From Micromonospora sonchi (GTDB lineage Bacteria > Actinomycetota > Actinomycetes > Mycobacteriales > Micromonosporaceae): DNA of 64,000 bases. Shown here piece after piece: positions 24,572 through 34,247 of the stretch (positions within the stretch are counted from its first letter, which is position 1; every line of letters starts with the position of its first letter). A model generated the notes under the pieces. It made no database searches. It had not been told where the DNA came from and saw only the letters and a program-made list of their open reading frames with translations. The position numbers were made by a program, and so were the translations under genes. The stretch covers positions 41,268-105,267 of the forward strand of contig NZ_BMNB01000022.1 in assembly GCF_014646235.1 (NCBI RefSeq), given 5' to 3'.

Positions 24572-25159
24572 ATGACCGGAACGAAGGGTGCCGAGACCAG
24601 CGGTCGGCTGGTGGAGGCGATGCTCGAGCTGATCCAGGTCCGTGGCTACAGCGGCACGGGCCTCAACACCGTGGTGGAGCGGGCAGGGGCCCCCAAAGGG
24701 TCGCTCTACTTCCACTTCCCTCAGGGGAAGGAGGCGCTCGGCGAGCGGGCCATCGAGCTCGCCGCGGTCCGTTTCCGCTCCCTCCTGGTCGACGCGGACC
24801 TGGGTTCGACCGCCCCGGGAGACGTGATCCGCCGCGTGATCGACGTGCTGGCCGGGCTCCTTGAGGAGAGCGACTTCCAGCTGGGCTGCCCGGTCTCGGT
24901 GGTCACGCTGGAAATGGGCGCGCAGAGTGATCGGCTGCGGACCGCCTGCGCGAACGCCTTCGACTCGTGGATCTCCCCGGTCGCCGAGTACCTGGTCGGG
25001 CTCGGTCACTCCGAGGAGGCGGCCCGGATGCTGGCGACGGCCGTGGTGAGCAGTGTGGAGGGCGCGATGATCGTGTCGCGGGCGCAGCGGTCGGTGGAGC
25101 CGTTGCGCTGCGTCGCCGACATGCTCGCCGGGCAGATGGAAGGAACGGAGGCGCCGTGA
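24572..25159 (+). CDS. TetR/AcrR family regulator
   Basis: 195 residues from ATG 24572. The N-terminal helix-turn-helix spans residues 10-56 (RLVEAMLELIQVRGYSGTGL, GAPKGSLYFHFPQGKEALGE). The C-terminal part, with LGCPVSVVTLEMGAQSDRLR and SSVEGAMIVSRAQRS, matches the LmrA/YxaF-like subgroup, whose members sense small hydrophobic compounds. The stop overlaps the start of the downstream fusion enzyme (GTGA), so regulator and enzyme form an operon, probably repressed through the palindrome at 24549-24562. Confidence 0.9.
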   Translation: MTGTKGAETSGRLVEAMLELIQVRGYSGTGLNTVVERAGAPKGSLYFHFPQGKEALGERAIELAAVRFRSLLVDADLGSTAPGDVIRRVIDVLAGLLEESDFQLGCPVSVVTLEMGAQSDRLRTACANAFDSWISPVAEYLVGLGHSEEAARMLATAVVSSVEGAMIVSRAQRSVEPLRCVADMLAGQMEGTEAP

Positions 25160-26949
25160 ACACCGCCGAACGGCACGCCCTGGTGTTCGGGGCGAGCGGC
25201 CTCGTCGGGCGGCACCTGGTCCTCGCGCTCGGCCGGGCCGGCGTACGCGTCAGCGCGGCGAGTCGTAGCTCCGGGTCGTACCGGCGGCTCACCCGCTGGC
25301 TCGCCGACCACGGGCACGGGCACGTCCCCGCCGATCTCCGGGTCGACTTCGCGGCACCGCCGCTGCTGTCGGGCGACCCCACGGCGTGGGCGGACGTCAC
25401 CGAGATCTACAACTGCGCCGGCGCCTACCGCTTCGGAATGTCGGCCGAGGAGGCGCGCCGCGCCAACGTCGACAGTGTCCGCGCCATCGTCGACTTCGCG
25501 GCGGGCCTGCCCCGGCTGCGCCGGCTCGTGCACGTCTCCGGGTACCGGGTGGGCGGGCAGGATCCGGGGCTGGTCCAGTGCAGCGACGAGCGGAGGCGGG
25601 ACACGTACCGGGCCCTGGGCGCGTACGAGGCGTCGAAGGTCGAGGCCGACGTCGTCTTCCAGGCCGACGCCGACCGGCTGGGCGTTCCCTGGTCCCTCGT
25701 GAACCCGTCCAGCGTGATCGGCGACAGCGCCACCGGCGAGTCCGACCAGCAGTTGGGTCTCGCGTCGAGCGTCCAGGAGATCTGGCAGGGCACCGTGATG
25801 GCCCTGCCCGGGAACGCGAGCACGTTCGTCCCCGTGGTGCCGGTCGACCACCTTGCCCGGTTCATGACCCGGCTGCCGGTGGACGAGGCGAGCAGGGGCG
25901 GTGCGTACTGGGTGCTCGACGATGCCACCCCCGCCCTGCCCGACCTGCTCGCGCTGGTCGGCACGCACTATCGCGTACGGGTTCCCCGTGCCCGGGTCCC
26001 GGTCTCCCTCATCAAGCGCCTGCCGCCGGCGCTCACCAGGACCGATCCGGAGACGCTGACGTTCCTGTCGAGCGACCGGTATCCGACGGATTCGGCGAAG
26101 GCCTTCGCCGCCCGGCACGGCCTCGCCATGCCCGACACCACCATGTCGATCCTGCGCTGGGCCGATCACCTCGCGGCCCACCGCTTCGGCACCGCCCCCG
26201 CCGGTGACCGGCGGTTCGTCGCCCCGGCCGGCGTACGGACCTTCGAGCTCGGAAAGCCGGACGCGTCCACCGTGGTGTTGCCGGGCCTGCCGGTCAACGC
26301 CGACACCTGGGCGTCGGTCTGCGAGGCGTTGGGTGAGGCCCGCGTCGTGGACCTCCCCGGGCTGGGGCTGAGCGCGGGCCGGCGCGCCGACTGGTCGGCC
26401 TGGCTGGCCGCGCTGGTCACCGCGACCGGCGCCCGTCACCTGGTGGGCCACTCCATCGGCGCCGCGGCGGCGCTGGCGGCCGCTACGGCCCACCCCCGGT
26501 CGGTGGAGCGACTCACGCTCGTCTCGCCGTTTTTCCTCCAGGCGCCGACCGGTGGCGCCGGACGCTGGGCACCGCTGACCCGGTGGTACCTGCACCGGGT
26601 CGGCGCGGCGGCGCTGGCGCAGCGGCTCACCGGCGACGCGGCGTACGCCGGGGTGCTCGGGTCCACCGTGGCCGACCTGCGTCGCGGCGTCGTCGCGGCC
26701 AACGTCGCCCGACTGCTGGCCGACGCCGGACGCCAACGGTGGCGGGAGGGGCTCCGGTCTGAGCTGCGGCGCTTTCCAGGGCCGGTACACGTGATCGTAG
26801 GGGGCGACGACCCGCTCACTCCCGAGGCGCGGGCGCTGCTGGAGACGCTGCCGCAGGCCGGCGTGTCGGTCATCGCGGGCGCCGGCCACCATCCCCAGTT
26901 GACGCACCCGGCCGACGTCGCCCGCGCCATCTCGCGGCCGCCGGCGTGA
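25156..26949 (+). CDS. NAD(P)-dependent epimerase/reductase fused to alpha/beta hydrolase
   Basis: 597 residues, two enzymes in one chain. Residues 1-360 are an extended SDR: Rossmann motif GASGLVGRH at 12-20, the NCAGAYRFG segment, HVSGYRVGG and the catalytic YEASK. Residues about 385-597 are an alpha/beta hydrolase: the nucleophile elbow GHSIGAAAAL, the acid loop VGGDDPLTPEA and the His loop AGAGHHPQL. Such fusions may process a lactone or ester and an adjacent carbonyl on one molecule. GTG 25156 overlaps the TetR stop. Substrate unknown; the TetR link suggests response to a xenobiotic or a secondary metabolite. Confidence 0.85.
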   Translation: MNTAERHALVFGASGLVGRHLVLALGRAGVRVSAASRSSGSYRRLTRWLADHGHGHVPADLRVDFAAPPLLSGDPTAWADVTEIYNCAGAYRFGMSAEEARRANVDSVRAIVDFAAGLPRLRRLVHVSGYRVGGQDPGLVQCSDERRRDTYRALGAYEASKVEADVVFQADADRLGVPWSLVNPSSVIGDSATGESDQQLGLASSVQEIWQGTVMALPGNASTFVPVVPVDHLARFMTRLPVDEASRGGAYWVLDDATPALPDLLALVGTHYRVRVPRARVPVSLIKRLPPALTRTDPETLTFLSSDRYPTDSAKAFAARHGLAMPDTTMSILRWADHLAAHRFGTAPAGDRRFVAPAGVRTFELGKPDASTVVLPGLPVNADTWASVCEALGEARVVDLPGLGLSAGRRADWSAWLAALVTATGARHLVGHSIGAAAALAAATAHPRSVERLTLVSPFFLQAPTGGAGRWAPLTRWYLHRVGAAALAQRLTGDAAYAGVLGSTVADLRRGVVAANVARLLADAGRQRWREGLRSELRRFPGPVHVIVGGDDPLTPEARALLETLPQAGVSVIAGAGHHPQLTHPADVARAISRPPA

Positions 26950-26973
26950 CGACCCGGTCGGGTCGGCGCGGCG

Positions 26974-28473
26974 TCAGTGGCCGTTGGTGAGGGTGCCGGC
27001 GAGGGCGCGGTGGATGGTGGCGCTGGGCTTGTTCAGCTCGACGATCTCGACGGTTTTGCCGCGGGCGGCGTACTTGGTGGTGATCGCGTCGAGGGCGGCG
27101 ACGGAGGAGGCGTCCCAGACGTGGGCGTGACTCAGGTCAATGATGATCTTGTCGGGGTCGCCGGTGTAGTCGAACTGGTAGACGAGGTCGTTGCTGGAGG
27201 CGAAGAACAACTCGCCGTGCACGGAGTAGATGCGGGTGCCGCCGTCGGGGTCCAGCACGCTGGTGACCTCGACCAGGTGGGCGACCCGGCGGGCGAAGAC
27301 CACCATGGCGGCGAGCACCCCGGCGACGACACCGATCGCGAGGTTCTGGGTGACCAGGGTGGTGGCGACGGTGGTGAGCATGACCAGGGTTTCGCCGAGC
27401 GGCATGCGCCTGAGGGTGGCGGGGGCGACGGAGTGCCAGTCGAAGGTGGAAACGGCAACGATGATCATCACGGCGACGAGGGCGGCCATCGGGATCGCGG
27501 CGACCACGTCGCCGAGCGCCACGACCAGGATGAGCAGGAAGACGCCGGACAGGAACGTCGACAGCCGGGTCCGGGCACCGGACGCCTTTACGTTGATCAT
27601 CGTCTGGCCGATCATGGCGCATCCACCCATGCCGCCGAAGAAGCCGGTGACGATGTTCGCCACGCCCTGACCCCAGGACTCGCGGGTCTTGTTCGAGTGG
27701 GTGTCGGTGATGTCGTCGACCAGCTTCGCGGTCATCAGCGATTCCATCAGCCCGACCAGCGCGATGCCCACGGCGTAGGGGGCGATCACCGCCAGAGTGT
27801 CCATCGTCCACGGGATCTGCGGCAGGCCGAGAGCCGGCAGGCTGTCGGGCAGCTCGCCCTGGTCACCGACGGTCGGCACGGCCATGGCGGCGACCACCGT
27901 GATGACGGTCAGCACGACGATCGCCACCAGCGGGGCGGGCACGACCCTGGTGAACCGTGGCAGCCCGACGATGATCACCAGGGCGAGGGCGACGAGCGGG
28001 TAGACCAGCCACGGCACCCCGAGCAGATACGGCACCTGCGCGGCGAAGATCAGGATCGCCAGGGCGTTGACGAAACCGACCATCACGCTGCGCGGGATGA
28101 ACCGCATCAGCTTCGCCACCCCGAGCACCGCCAGCAGCACCTGGATCACCCCGCCGAGGATCACCGCGGCGATCAGGTGGTCCAACCCGTGATCGCGGAC
28201 CAGCGGCGCCACGACCAGGGCGATCGCGCCGGTCGCCGCGCTGATCATCGCCGGGCGGCCACCGCAGATCGAAATGACCACGGCCATGGTGAACGAGGCG
28301 AACAACCCGACCCGGGGATCGACCCCGGCCAGGATGGAGAAGCTGATCGCCTCGGGAATCAACGCCAGCGCCACCACCAGACCGGCGAGGACCTCGGTGC
28401 GGAACACCTTCGGCGACAGCCAGGACGGGCGGGTCAGGCGCGGCCGGGTGGTCGTGGACAGCATCGAAGACAT
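26974..28473 (-). CDS. SulP family anion permease with STAS domain
   Basis: 499 residues from ATG 28473. The transmembrane part has the SulP opening EVLAGLVVALALIPEAISFS, ten or more further hydrophobic segments, and GGMGGCAMIGQTMINVKASG, the family's conserved re-entrant region. A C-terminal STAS domain follows (about residues 405-499) with IIDLSHAHVWDASSVAALD, containing the DxSxx(S/A) pattern. SulP carriers import sulfate, bicarbonate or other anions; the subgroup resembles BicA/SulP-like bicarbonate or dicarboxylate carriers, but the substrate cannot be told. It converges with the SDR-hydrolase gene, with a short hairpin GACCC-GGTC-GGGTC at about 26954 between them. Confidence 0.9.
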   Translation of the reverse strand: MSSMLSTTTRPRLTRPSWLSPKVFRTEVLAGLVVALALIPEAISFSILAGVDPRVGLFASFTMAVVISICGGRPAMISAATGAIALVVAPLVRDHGLDHLIAAVILGGVIQVLLAVLGVAKLMRFIPRSVMVGFVNALAILIFAAQVPYLLGVPWLVYPLVALALVIIVGLPRFTRVVPAPLVAIVVLTVITVVAAMAVPTVGDQGELPDSLPALGLPQIPWTMDTLAVIAPYAVGIALVGLMESLMTAKLVDDITDTHSNKTRESWGQGVANIVTGFFGGMGGCAMIGQTMINVKASGARTRLSTFLSGVFLLILVVALGDVVAAIPMAALVAVMIIVAVSTFDWHSVAPATLRRMPLGETLVMLTTVATTLVTQNLAIGVVAGVLAAMVVFARRVAHLVEVTSVLDPDGGTRIYSVHGELFFASSNDLVYQFDYTGDPDKIIIDLSHAHVWDASSVAALDAITTKYAARGKTVEIVELNKPSATIHRALAGTLTNGH

Positions 28474-28576
28474 ACAGCCGCTTCCGCTCAGGGCGTGCGC
28501 GCCGGGCGCACCCGCACCGAACCTACCGTCCGGTGCGGGCACGATTCCGCGATCGTGATGATCACCACGGGTGATG

Positions 28577-29926
28577 TCACGGTGATGCCGGCCGGCAGCG
28601 CCACACGATGGGCTGGATCTTTCCCGTCGCATCGTCGGACTGTCCGGCGATGGTGCGCCCGTCATCGCTCAACGTGCTCGGGATGGTGGCGAGCCCGCCC
28701 GGCGGGGGGTCGGCGAGGTCCGGCAGGACCACGATGGCGGTGTCGGTGAGGAGTACGGCCCGCCCCTGCCGGTCCGTGCCGACCTGCCAGCCGTGCGCGT
28801 TTGTCGCGTCGGCGCCGAAGCCCAGATCGTCGAAGACGCGCACCTCGCGGTTGCGGATGTTCCACCGGACCGCCCGCGTCGCGGCTGCCCGGTCGGCGTC
28901 GCCCGGACTTCCCGCCCCTCGGGTCTTCGTGTCGCGGCTGGCCACGCCGATCGCCCAGCCGTTGTGGACACCGGCGACGCTCGCGGTCGCGGCCTGGACA
29001 CCGTCGATGGTCGGCATCGGAAGCGGGCGGTGGGTGCCGTCGGCGAACCAGACGTACGGCACGGTCGGGGCGACACCCGACGCGGACGCTGTGCTTTGCC
29101 CGCTGACGGTCATGGTGCCCACGACCGTGCCGTCCTCGTCGATGTCGTTGGCCGAGGCCCTCGACGCGCCGGCGGGCAGCGGCAGCCGGATCGGCTGCGC
29201 GGTCGCCGACGGCCAGACCAGCGCGGCGTCGCCGTTGTCGTCGCCCGCGATGGCTCCGGCGTTGTTGATCGCGTACGCCGATCCACGTCGTACGCCGGGC
29301 AGCTTCGACACCTTGCCGTCGTGGTAGACGTACGGGACCGGGCCGGTGTCCGCCTCGCCGTTACCCGTGTAGCTCCAGCCGACCGCGGTACCCGTCGAGT
29401 TGACGTCCTGCAGCGACTCCTCCAGGTCGCCGGGGAGCATCACCTTGGCGGCCTTGCCGTCGTGCCAGATGACCGCCTGGTAGCCGCCGGCCTTCGGGTA
29501 CGAGCGTCCGACGAGGTACCGGCCGGTGGGATCGGCGCCGGAGACCAGGGCTGCCGGGGCGTTGTCCGGCACGGGTAACCGGTCGAGGGTGCACCTGGCG
29601 GGCGGGATCGACGGCGGCACGCTCCAGTCGGTGGTGCCGGGAATCGTGTACTGCGGCTGCGCCGGGGTGGAGACGGCGGTGGGTGCGGTACCGGTCGCTG
29701 CGACCTGCGTCGGCCGCTGATCGAGCACCCCTGTCGCGACCGCCGCGCCGGCGACGGCGAGCGCCGTCACCGCCGCGGCGCCGGTGTACGCGATGCCACG
29801 GCGGGCGCGGCGACGCCGACCGTCGGCGATCGCGCGCTGGATGTCCACCCTGGAGGGACCGCGTGGCTCGTCGTCGAGCGAGTTCAGCAGGTCATGTTCG
29901 TTCAGTAGGTCACGTTCGTTCGGCAT
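28577..29926 (-). CDS. Membrane-anchored HAF-repeat protein paired with SigE-type sigma factor
   Basis: 449 residues. A cytosolic N-terminus of about 45 residues is followed by one transmembrane helix (YTGAAAVTALAVAGAAVATG), an Ala/Thr/Pro linker and an extracytoplasmic domain with HAF-like repeats (NSTGTAVGWSY, NNAGAIAGDDNG, DEDGTVVGTM, SDDGRTIAGQSDD). It begins 9 nt after the sigma-factor stop on the same strand. That order and topology are those of anti-sigma or sensor partners of SigE-family sigma factors, with the outer beta-propeller-like domain sensing the envelope. No canonical zinc anti-sigma motif (HxxxCxxC) is present. Confidence 0.7.
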   Translation of the reverse strand: MPNERDLLNEHDLLNSLDDEPRGPSRVDIQRAIADGRRRRARRGIAYTGAAAVTALAVAGAAVATGVLDQRPTQVAATGTAPTAVSTPAQPQYTIPGTTDWSVPPSIPPARCTLDRLPVPDNAPAALVSGADPTGRYLVGRSYPKAGGYQAVIWHDGKAAKVMLPGDLEESLQDVNSTGTAVGWSYTGNGEADTGPVPYVYHDGKVSKLPGVRRGSAYAINNAGAIAGDDNGDAALVWPSATAQPIRLPLPAGASRASANDIDEDGTVVGTMTVSGQSTASASGVAPTVPYVWFADGTHRPLPMPTIDGVQAATASVAGVHNGWAIGVASRDTKTRGAGSPGDADRAAATRAVRWNIRNREVRVFDDLGFGADATNAHGWQVGTDRQGRAVLLTDTAIVVLPDLADPPPGGLATIPSTLSDDGRTIAGQSDDATGKIQPIVWRCRPASP

Positions 29927-29935
29927 GTCGACTCC

Positions 29936-30448
29936 TCAGTTCATGGCGGGATGACGTACGAACCCCCGCTCGTCGAGCAGGCGTCGCAGCGTCGCCAACC
30001 CGCGGGAGGTCTGGCTCTTCACCGTGCCGGCCGAGCAGCCGAGGATTGTGGCCACCTCGTCGACCGGCAGGTCGTAGCAGAACCGCAGCACCAGCACGGC
30101 CCGCTGCCGGCGGGGCACCCGGGCCAGCTCCGCCCGGATGATCTGGCGGTCCTCGATGCCGTGTTCCTCGATCGGATCGGGATCCGGCACCTTGTGGAAC
30201 AGCTGGACACGTGCCCACGCCAGCCGCCGCTCGTCCAGGTGCGTGCGCACCAGCATGGTCCGGACGTACGCGTCGAGATGGTCGGCCGCCCGCGCCCGCT
30301 TCCACTTCACGTACAGGGTGGTGATGGTCTGCTGCACCAGGTCGTCGGCGCGGTGCTCGTCTCCGACCAGGAGATACGCCAGTCGTCGCAGCGCGGGAAT
30401 CCGCCCCGTGACGTAGTCGACGTACTCCCGCTCCGAGGCATCCCGCAT
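29936..30448 (-). CDS. SigE family (ECF) RNA polymerase sigma factor
   Basis: 170 residues. Region 2 covers about residues 8-75 (YVTGRIPALRRLAYLLVGDEH, RADDLVQQTITTLYVKWKRA) and region 4 about residues 105-160 (RVPRRQRAVLVLRFCYDLPVDEVA, GCSAGTVKSQTSRGLATLRR). The wording matches the actinobacterial SigE/SIG41-like group. It is followed by a membrane HAF-repeat protein that probably controls it, and transcribed divergently from the subtilisin gene at 30594, which is a plausible target. Confidence 0.92.
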   Translation of the reverse strand: MRDASEREYVDYVTGRIPALRRLAYLLVGDEHRADDLVQQTITTLYVKWKRARAADHLDAYVRTMLVRTHLDERRLAWARVQLFHKVPDPDPIEEHGIEDRQIIRAELARVPRRQRAVLVLRFCYDLPVDEVATILGCSAGTVKSQTSRGLATLRRLLDERGFVRHPAMN

Positions 30449-30593
30449 CGTCTGTTCCCCTCCGTTGGGTCATCCACCCTCAGACGGGCGCGGGCGACCG
30501 AGCGGTTGTCCGGTCCACCGATTTCGCTCTGCGTGATCTTCCTTATTCGTTCGGTCAGGCAACCCCGCGACCGTCCGAGCCCCTCTAAGGGGC

Positions 30594-33500
30594 ATGAATC
30601 TCTCGATGGATGCAGGGTGGCTGCGCAGACGCAGACGCCAACTGCTGGTCGGACCACCCGCCGTGGGAGTGCTGCTGGCGGCGCTCGGGCTGGCCGTTCC
30701 CGGCATCGCGGACGCGGGCCAGGGCGGTACGGGGGGCACGCCGCCCGTGGCCGCCCCGGCGTCGCTGCTGCCCGCCGGGCGGACGTACACGGTGACGCTG
30801 TTGACCGGGGATGTGGTGACCGTCCGGGGCACGTCGTCGGGCTGTCCCACGGTGAGCGTGCGCCCGGCCGAGCCGAGCGGCGTGATGAACCGCAGCTGCG
30901 GCCCGGACGGGCACGTGCGGGTGGTGCCGGCGCGGGTCGCCCCGCTGCTCGACACGGTGCTGGACCCGGCGTTGTTCGACGTGACCACGTTGATCCTCAA
31001 TGGCTACGACGACGCCCGCACCACGGATCTGCCGCTCATCGTCCGGCCTGGCGGGCAGGCCCGCCAGGCAAAGACCGACCCCCTCGTCACCGGCCTGGCC
31101 GATCTCCGGGAGCTGCCGAGCATCGCGGCGGTCTCGGGCCGGCGCTCGAAGGCGGCGAGCGCGACGTTCGTCCGGTCGCTCACCAGCCGCCCGACGACGC
31201 TCCGCTCGTCCGGCTCGGCACCGAAGGTGTGGCTGGACCGGCGGGTACGGGCGACCCTCGCCCCCACGACCGCGACGACCCCTGTGACCGGGAGCGCGAC
31301 CGGCACCGGGGGCGGGCGGTGGGACCATAACCTGCGCCAGGTCGCCGCGCCGCAGGCGTGGAACGCCGGCTACACCGGCAAGGGCATCCGCGTCGCGGTG
31401 CTGGACACCGGGATCGACGCCACCCACCCCGACCTCGCCGGGCAGATCGCGGCGAAGAAGGACTTCACGGCCGACGACGGCGACGCCGGCGATCACCACG
31501 GCCACGGCACCCATGTGGCGGCCACGATCGCGGGCACCGGTGCCGCCTCGAACGGCACCCGGCGCGGCGTGGCGCCCGACGCCCGTCTCGTCGTCGGCAA
31601 GGTCCTCGACGAGCACGGCGAAGGCACCGACTCACAGGTGATCGCCGGTATGGAGTGGGCCGCGAGCCGGGCCGACGTGGTGAACATGAGCCTCGGCGGC
31701 TGGGAGTCCAGCGACGGCAGCGACCCGATGTCGCTCGCGCTCGACGCACTGTCCACGCAGACCGGGGCGCTCTTCGTGGTCGCGGCCGGCAACTCCGGAC
31801 CGCTCTACGGCACGGTCTCCGCACCGGCCGCCGCCGCCAGCGCGCTCACCGTGGGCGCGGTGGACGGCGACGACGTACTCGCCGACTTCTCCAGCCGGGG
31901 ACCGCTGGTCAACACCGGTGCCGCCAAGCCGGAACTGGTCGCGCCGGGCGTGGACATCGTCGCGGCCCGGGCCGCCGGGACCACCCTGGGCCGGGTGCTC
32001 GACGCGCGGTACGTGTTCGCCTCCGGCACGTCGATGGCCGCCCCGCACGTCGCCGGTGCCGCCGCCGTCCTGGCCCAGCGCCACCCCCGGTGGAACGGCG
32101 AGCGGCTCAAGGCCGCACTGACCGGCGCGGCCGACCCGATCGCCGGCGGCGACACGTACACCAGCGGCAGCGGGCGGCTCGACGTGGCCCGGCCGCTGTC
32201 CGGCGTGGTGAGCGCCGAGCCGGTGGTCAACCTCGGCATTTTCGACCACCCGCAGTCGGGCACGACCGACGCGAGGCTGACGTGGGTCAACACCGGGACC
32301 GGCCCGGCCGCGGTCGACCTCGCCGTGACGGTGACCGGCCACGACGGTGTCGCCGCGCCGGCCGGCGCCGCCACCCTCTCCGCCCCTCGGGTGAAGCTCG
32401 CGGCGGGGGCGAGCGGCGGCGTCACGCTGCGCGTCGACCGCGCCGCGTTCGCGACCCGTCCCGGCCGCTACACCGCCCTGGTCACGGCCCGCGTCGGCGG
32501 CCGGGTGGCATCGCGTACGCCGGTGACGTTCCACGTGGAGGCACCCAGCCACGATCTCACCGTCACCACGACCGCGATTCCCGGGGCTCCGGACGAGGCA
32601 TCGGCATGGTCCTCAGTGACGGTGGTCAACCTCGACGACCCGGCCCGGTACGCCCAGGTCGACAGCGTTGAAGCCGGTGAGACGTTGACCTTCCGGGTGC
32701 CCGCCGGCCGGTACAGCGTCATGGCGAGCTTCATGTCCTGGGCGGACGAGGACGAGCGGGCGGTCCTGGCCGGCGATCCGGACCTGACGGTCACCGGCGA
32801 CACGTCGCTGCGACTCGACCTGACCCAGGCCCGCCCGCTCACGGCGAGCGTGGACGGCGTCGCCACCGAGGCCGTCTCGCTCGGCCTGACCTACATCCAG
32901 CAACCCCGGCCCGACTTCGGCTGGTACGACTTCGCCTTCGCCTGGGGCGACGCGGCCAGGGCGGGGAACGTGTCGGCGGTGCCGAACGACGGGACCGGCA
33001 TCGGCACCTTCGACGCGTACGGCACCTTCGGCCTGGTCGCGCCCGGCAGCGGGCAGAGCCCCTACCTCTACGACCTGATCCGCCGGTCCGACCGCATCCC
33101 GGACGATCCCGGGTACCGGGTCACCTCGGCCGAGCACGCCACCCTGGCCCGGATCGACCAGCGCTTCCACACGCTGGACCGCCCGGACTCGGCCACCGCC
33201 CACAAGCGGTACGGGTTCAGCCCGGAGGGCGTCTTCATCGCCGAGACCTACACCGAGTCGCTCTCCGGCGACCGCGTCGACTACGTGTCGCCCGGCGTCG
33301 ACTGGCTGGACGAGGCGTTCTGGGACGGGATCGTTACCCAGGAGGGGACGCGTCGGTACGCCCCGGGCAGCCGGCAGGAGAAGGCGTGGGTGCGCCAGCC
33401 GCTGCGCTCCGACTGGTACGACGACCCGGCGATCTCCCCGAGCGCCTGCGCGCCCCGCCCGCCGAGCCGCACCAGCGGCAACCTGCACATCGAGGTCGTC

Positions 33501-34082
33501 ACGCTGACCGACCAGCACGGGCGGTTCGACTGCCTCGCCGACGGGTGGGACCTTGACATTTCGCGGACGCTCACCCTCCAGCGTGACGGGCGGACCGTGG
33601 GTCGGGTCGACGGCTCGATCGCCGACTTCCCGGTGCCGCAGCGGGCCGACGACTACCGGCTGACCTACGACATCGACGCCAGCGCCGCCCTGCCGGTCTC
33701 CCGTCGGGTCAGCACTTCCTGGACGTTCCGGTCCAGCGGGCCGACCGGCACCCGCAGCGTCCCGTTGCCGCTGCTGTCGGTGGACTACGACCTGCCGCTG
33801 GACAGGGCGAACCGCCCCATCGCCTCCGGTACGGCGACCTTCGCCGTCCGTCAGGCACACGGCGTGCCGACCCAACCCATCACCTCCTTCGCGCTCGCTG
33901 TCTCCCTCGACGGGGGTGCCACCTGGCAGCCCGTACGGGTCAACCGGTCAGGCGACGGCACGTACGCTGCCCGGCTGCCGCACCCCGCCGCCGGCCAGAC
34001 GGTGTCGTTGCGGGTGACCGCGAAGGGCAAGGCCGGTAGCGGCATCGAGCAGACCATCCTCGACGCCTACCGGGCCGGATAG
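30594..34082 (+). CDS. Secreted S8 family serine peptidase (subtilisin-like)
   Basis: 1162 residues. An N-terminal signal peptide (RRRRRQLLVG followed by a hydrophobic stretch ending GIADA) directs export; the double Arg allows Tat use. A propeptide-like region runs to about residue 240. The catalytic triad is intact: D271 in VLDTGID, H304 in HGHGTHVA, S480 in SGTSMAAPH. The oxyanion-hole region is VAAGNSG. The remaining 650 residues are beta-rich extensions, like other large actinobacterial S8 proteases with an inserted gly-rich C-terminal region. Start ATG 30594 follows CTAAGGGG. It diverges from the SigE operon. Confidence 0.93.
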   Translation: MNLSMDAGWLRRRRRQLLVGPPAVGVLLAALGLAVPGIADAGQGGTGGTPPVAAPASLLPAGRTYTVTLLTGDVVTVRGTSSGCPTVSVRPAEPSGVMNRSCGPDGHVRVVPARVAPLLDTVLDPALFDVTTLILNGYDDARTTDLPLIVRPGGQARQAKTDPLVTGLADLRELPSIAAVSGRRSKAASATFVRSLTSRPTTLRSSGSAPKVWLDRRVRATLAPTTATTPVTGSATGTGGGRWDHNLRQVAAPQAWNAGYTGKGIRVAVLDTGIDATHPDLAGQIAAKKDFTADDGDAGDHHGHGTHVAATIAGTGAASNGTRRGVAPDARLVVGKVLDEHGEGTDSQVIAGMEWAASRADVVNMSLGGWESSDGSDPMSLALDALSTQTGALFVVAAGNSGPLYGTVSAPAAAASALTVGAVDGDDVLADFSSRGPLVNTGAAKPELVAPGVDIVAARAAGTTLGRVLDARYVFASGTSMAAPHVAGAAAVLAQRHPRWNGERLKAALTGAADPIAGGDTYTSGSGRLDVARPLSGVVSAEPVVNLGIFDHPQSGTTDARLTWVNTGTGPAAVDLAVTVTGHDGVAAPAGAATLSAPRVKLAAGASGGVTLRVDRAAFATRPGRYTALVTARVGGRVASRTPVTFHVEAPSHDLTVTTTAIPGAPDEASAWSSVTVVNLDDPARYAQVDSVEAGETLTFRVPAGRYSVMASFMSWADEDERAVLAGDPDLTVTGDTSLRLDLTQARPLTASVDGVATEAVSLGLTYIQQPRPDFGWYDFAFAWGDAARAGNVSAVPNDGTGIGTFDAYGTFGLVAPGSGQSPYLYDLIRRSDRIPDDPGYRVTSAEHATLARIDQRFHTLDRPDSATAHKRYGFSPEGVFIAETYTESLSGDRVDYVSPGVDWLDEAFWDGIVTQEGTRRYAPGSRQEKAWVRQPLRSDWYDDPAISPSACAPRPPSRTSGNLHIEVVTLTDQHGRFDCLADGWDLDISRTLTLQRDGRTVGRVDGSIADFPVPQRADDYRLTYDIDASAALPVSRRVSTSWTFRSSGPTGTRSVPLPLLSVDYDLPLDRANRPIASGTATFAVRQAHGVPTQPITSFALAVSLDGGATWQPVRVNRSGDGTYAARLPHPAAGQTVSLRVTAKGKAGSGIEQTILDAYRAG

Positions 34083-34094
34083 CCCTGGCCGCCC

Positions 34095-34123
34095 GGGTGG
34101 CCTGATTGCGTGGTCGGCCACCC
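34095..34123. terminator. Bidirectional terminator hairpin
   Basis: GGGTGGCC (34095-34102) pairs with GGCCACCC (34116-34123) over a 13-nt loop. It lies 13 nt behind the S8 peptidase stop and between that gene and the convergent CBM2 esterase gene, so it can serve both. No T-tract follows, as is usual in actinobacteria. Confidence 0.55.
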
Positions 34124-34247
34124 TGTCGCGCGGTCGTCCGCGGCGCGCCGTAACCGGCGCACCGCGGACGGCTGGTCTCTCCGTCGGCGGGCTGGTGCCT
34201 GGGCACCGGCCCGCCGAGCGGTCAGGTTCGTCTGCCGTGTGTTGGGG

